From contig JAFNAJ010000143.1 in the NCBI GenBank assembly GCA_017860085.1, positions 1 to 6,759 on the forward strand: a DNA stretch of 6,759 nucleotides, written 5' to 3'. This document shows positions 5,989 through 6,759 of the stretch, in pieces. Under the pieces are notes generated by a model that saw nothing but the letters and a program-made list of their open reading frames with translations, was not told the origin of the DNA and searched no databases. How positions within the stretch are numbered: the stretch's first letter is position 1; each line of letters begins with the position of its first letter. The stretch is from Acidobacteriota bacterium. GTDB lineage: Bacteria > Acidobacteriota > Vicinamibacteria > Vicinamibacterales > JAFNAJ01. The translations under genes were made by a program, and so were the position numbers.

Positions 5989-6759
5989 ATGGGTCGTGAT
6001 GCCGTTCTTCGTCTTGCGGTTGCGGTCTCGACTTCGGTCGTGCTCGCGCTTGGTTCGAACGCCCGCACGCTCGGGCAGGAGTTTGCCTACAAGGACGCGA
6101 AGCTGCCTGTCGACGCGCGCGTGAAGGACCTCATGGGTCGCATGACGCTCGACGAGAAGGTCGGCCAGATGGTGCAGGGCGACTCGACCTGGCTCAAGAT
6201 TCCCGACGTCTCGAAGTATTTCCTCGGGTCGGTCTTGAGCGGTGGCGACTCGGAGGTGCCCGATCTGTCGCCCAAGGGCTGGTATGCCTACGCCGAACAG
6301 GTGCAGAAGCAGGCGCTCGGCACGCGGCTCGGGATTCCCGTGATGTACGGGATCGATGCCGTTCACGGCCACAACAACGTGAGGGGCGCCACGGTGTTTC
6401 CGCACAACATCGGGCTCGGGGTCACGCGGAACCCGAAGCTCGTCGAGGAGATCGGCCGGATCACGGCCCTCGAGGTGGCCGCCACCGGGATGCACTGGGC
6501 CTTTGGGCCATGCGTCGCTGTGCCGCAGGACGAGCGCTGGGGGCGCACCTACGAGGGCTACGGCGAAGCGCCTGAACTCGCGGTCATGCTGGGGCCGGCG
6601 GCGGTGCGCGGCCTGCAGGGCGCGGGCGTGCCGGTGGTGGCATCGGTGAAGCACTACGCCGGCGACGGCGGCACCACGCGCGGCATCGATCAAGGCAACA
6701 CGGAAGTAGACGAGGCGACGCTGCGGGCCGTGCACCTGGCGGGCTACGGGCCTTCCATC
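5989..6759 (+). CDS. Secreted GH3 beta-glucosidase, N-terminal part (3' partial)
   Basis: The reading frame is open from ATG 5989 to the window end (257 codons), so only about a third of a typical GH3 enzyme is present. A signal peptide is likely (Arg3/Arg8, hydrophobic about 9-21, cleavage near 25-30). The N-terminal TIM barrel is clear: RMTLDEKVGQMVQGD at 51-65, YGIDAVHGHNN at 120-130, FPHNIGLG near 137, DERWGRTYEGYGE at 181-193 and KHYAGDGGT at 221-229. D123, R183 and K221-H222 correspond to sugar-binding residues of GH3 glucan glucohydrolases such as barley ExoI. The KHYAGDGG form fits the glucosidase branch, not NagZ-type N-acetylglucosaminidases, which carry KHFPGHG. The catalytic Asp nucleophile and the acid/base Glu lie beyond the window and cannot be checked. 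The enzyme should release glucose from beta-glucan or cello-oligosaccharide ends outside the cytoplasm. It follows the VWA/PrcB gene by 70 nt. Confidence 0.93.
   Translation, partial: MGRDAVLRLAVAVSTSVVLALGSNARTLGQEFAYKDAKLPVDARVKDLMGRMTLDEKVGQMVQGDSTWLKIPDVSKYFLGSVLSGGDSEVPDLSPKGWYAYAEQVQKQALGTRLGIPVMYGIDAVHGHNNVRGATVFPHNIGLGVTRNPKLVEEIGRITALEVAATGMHWAFGPCVAVPQDERWGRTYEGYGEAPELAVMLGPAAVRGLQGAGVPVVASVKHYAGDGGTTRGIDQGNTEVDEATLRAVHLAGYGPSI

Noticed and set aside
5947..6735. A 262-codon - strand open frame opposite the GH3 gene
   Set aside because: The + strand encodes unmistakable GH3 motifs over the same bases; the antisense product is unrecognisable.

Overview
The window is G+C-rich (about two thirds by eye) bacterial DNA, densely coded on the + strand. 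It reads as an accessory carbohydrate-degradation block from an acidobacterium. The main taxonomic clue is the third gene, which has the layout of the 'VWFA-related Acidobacterial domain' family (TIGR03436), a family abundant in Acidobacteriota and common in the Vicinamibacteria and Solibacteres lines. The placement is an inference from family distribution and base composition; the window holds no rRNA or other marker gene.

Layout, left to right: (1) positions 1-2427, the 3' part of a large glycoside hydrolase family 2 enzyme of the exo-beta-D-glucosaminidase/beta-mannosidase type, whose N-terminus lies before the window; (2) positions 2448-3350, a 300-residue secreted TolB/PD40-type beta-propeller; (3) positions 3363-5918, an 851-residue secreted protein with a proline-rich N-terminal linker, a VWA-related domain, a beta-rich middle region and a C-terminal PrcB-like domain; (4) positions 5989-6759, the N-terminal third of a secreted GH3 beta-glucosidase, cut by the window end. 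The gaps are 20, 12 and 70 nt, with no convincing terminator or internal promoter, so a single transcript is likely.

The three genes whose start is visible all begin with a plausible export signal, so this looks like an envelope or periplasmic glycan-processing group. Two exo-acting glycosidases (GH2 and GH3) would trim sugars. The propeller and the VWA/PrcB protein have no established role and could bind glycan, scaffold the enzymes or mediate adhesion. No SusC/SusD pair, transporter, regulator, mobile element, CRISPR array, tRNA or rRNA is visible.

The points most worth a second look are the VWA-to-PrcB domain combination, the propeller with a histidine beside several of its SPDG motifs, the fact that propeller and VWA genes share one reading frame separated by a single TGA, and three perfect short hairpins inside the VWA gene, two of them at apparent domain linkers. 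None of this proves a new system; the combination is unusual enough to test by comparative genomics.
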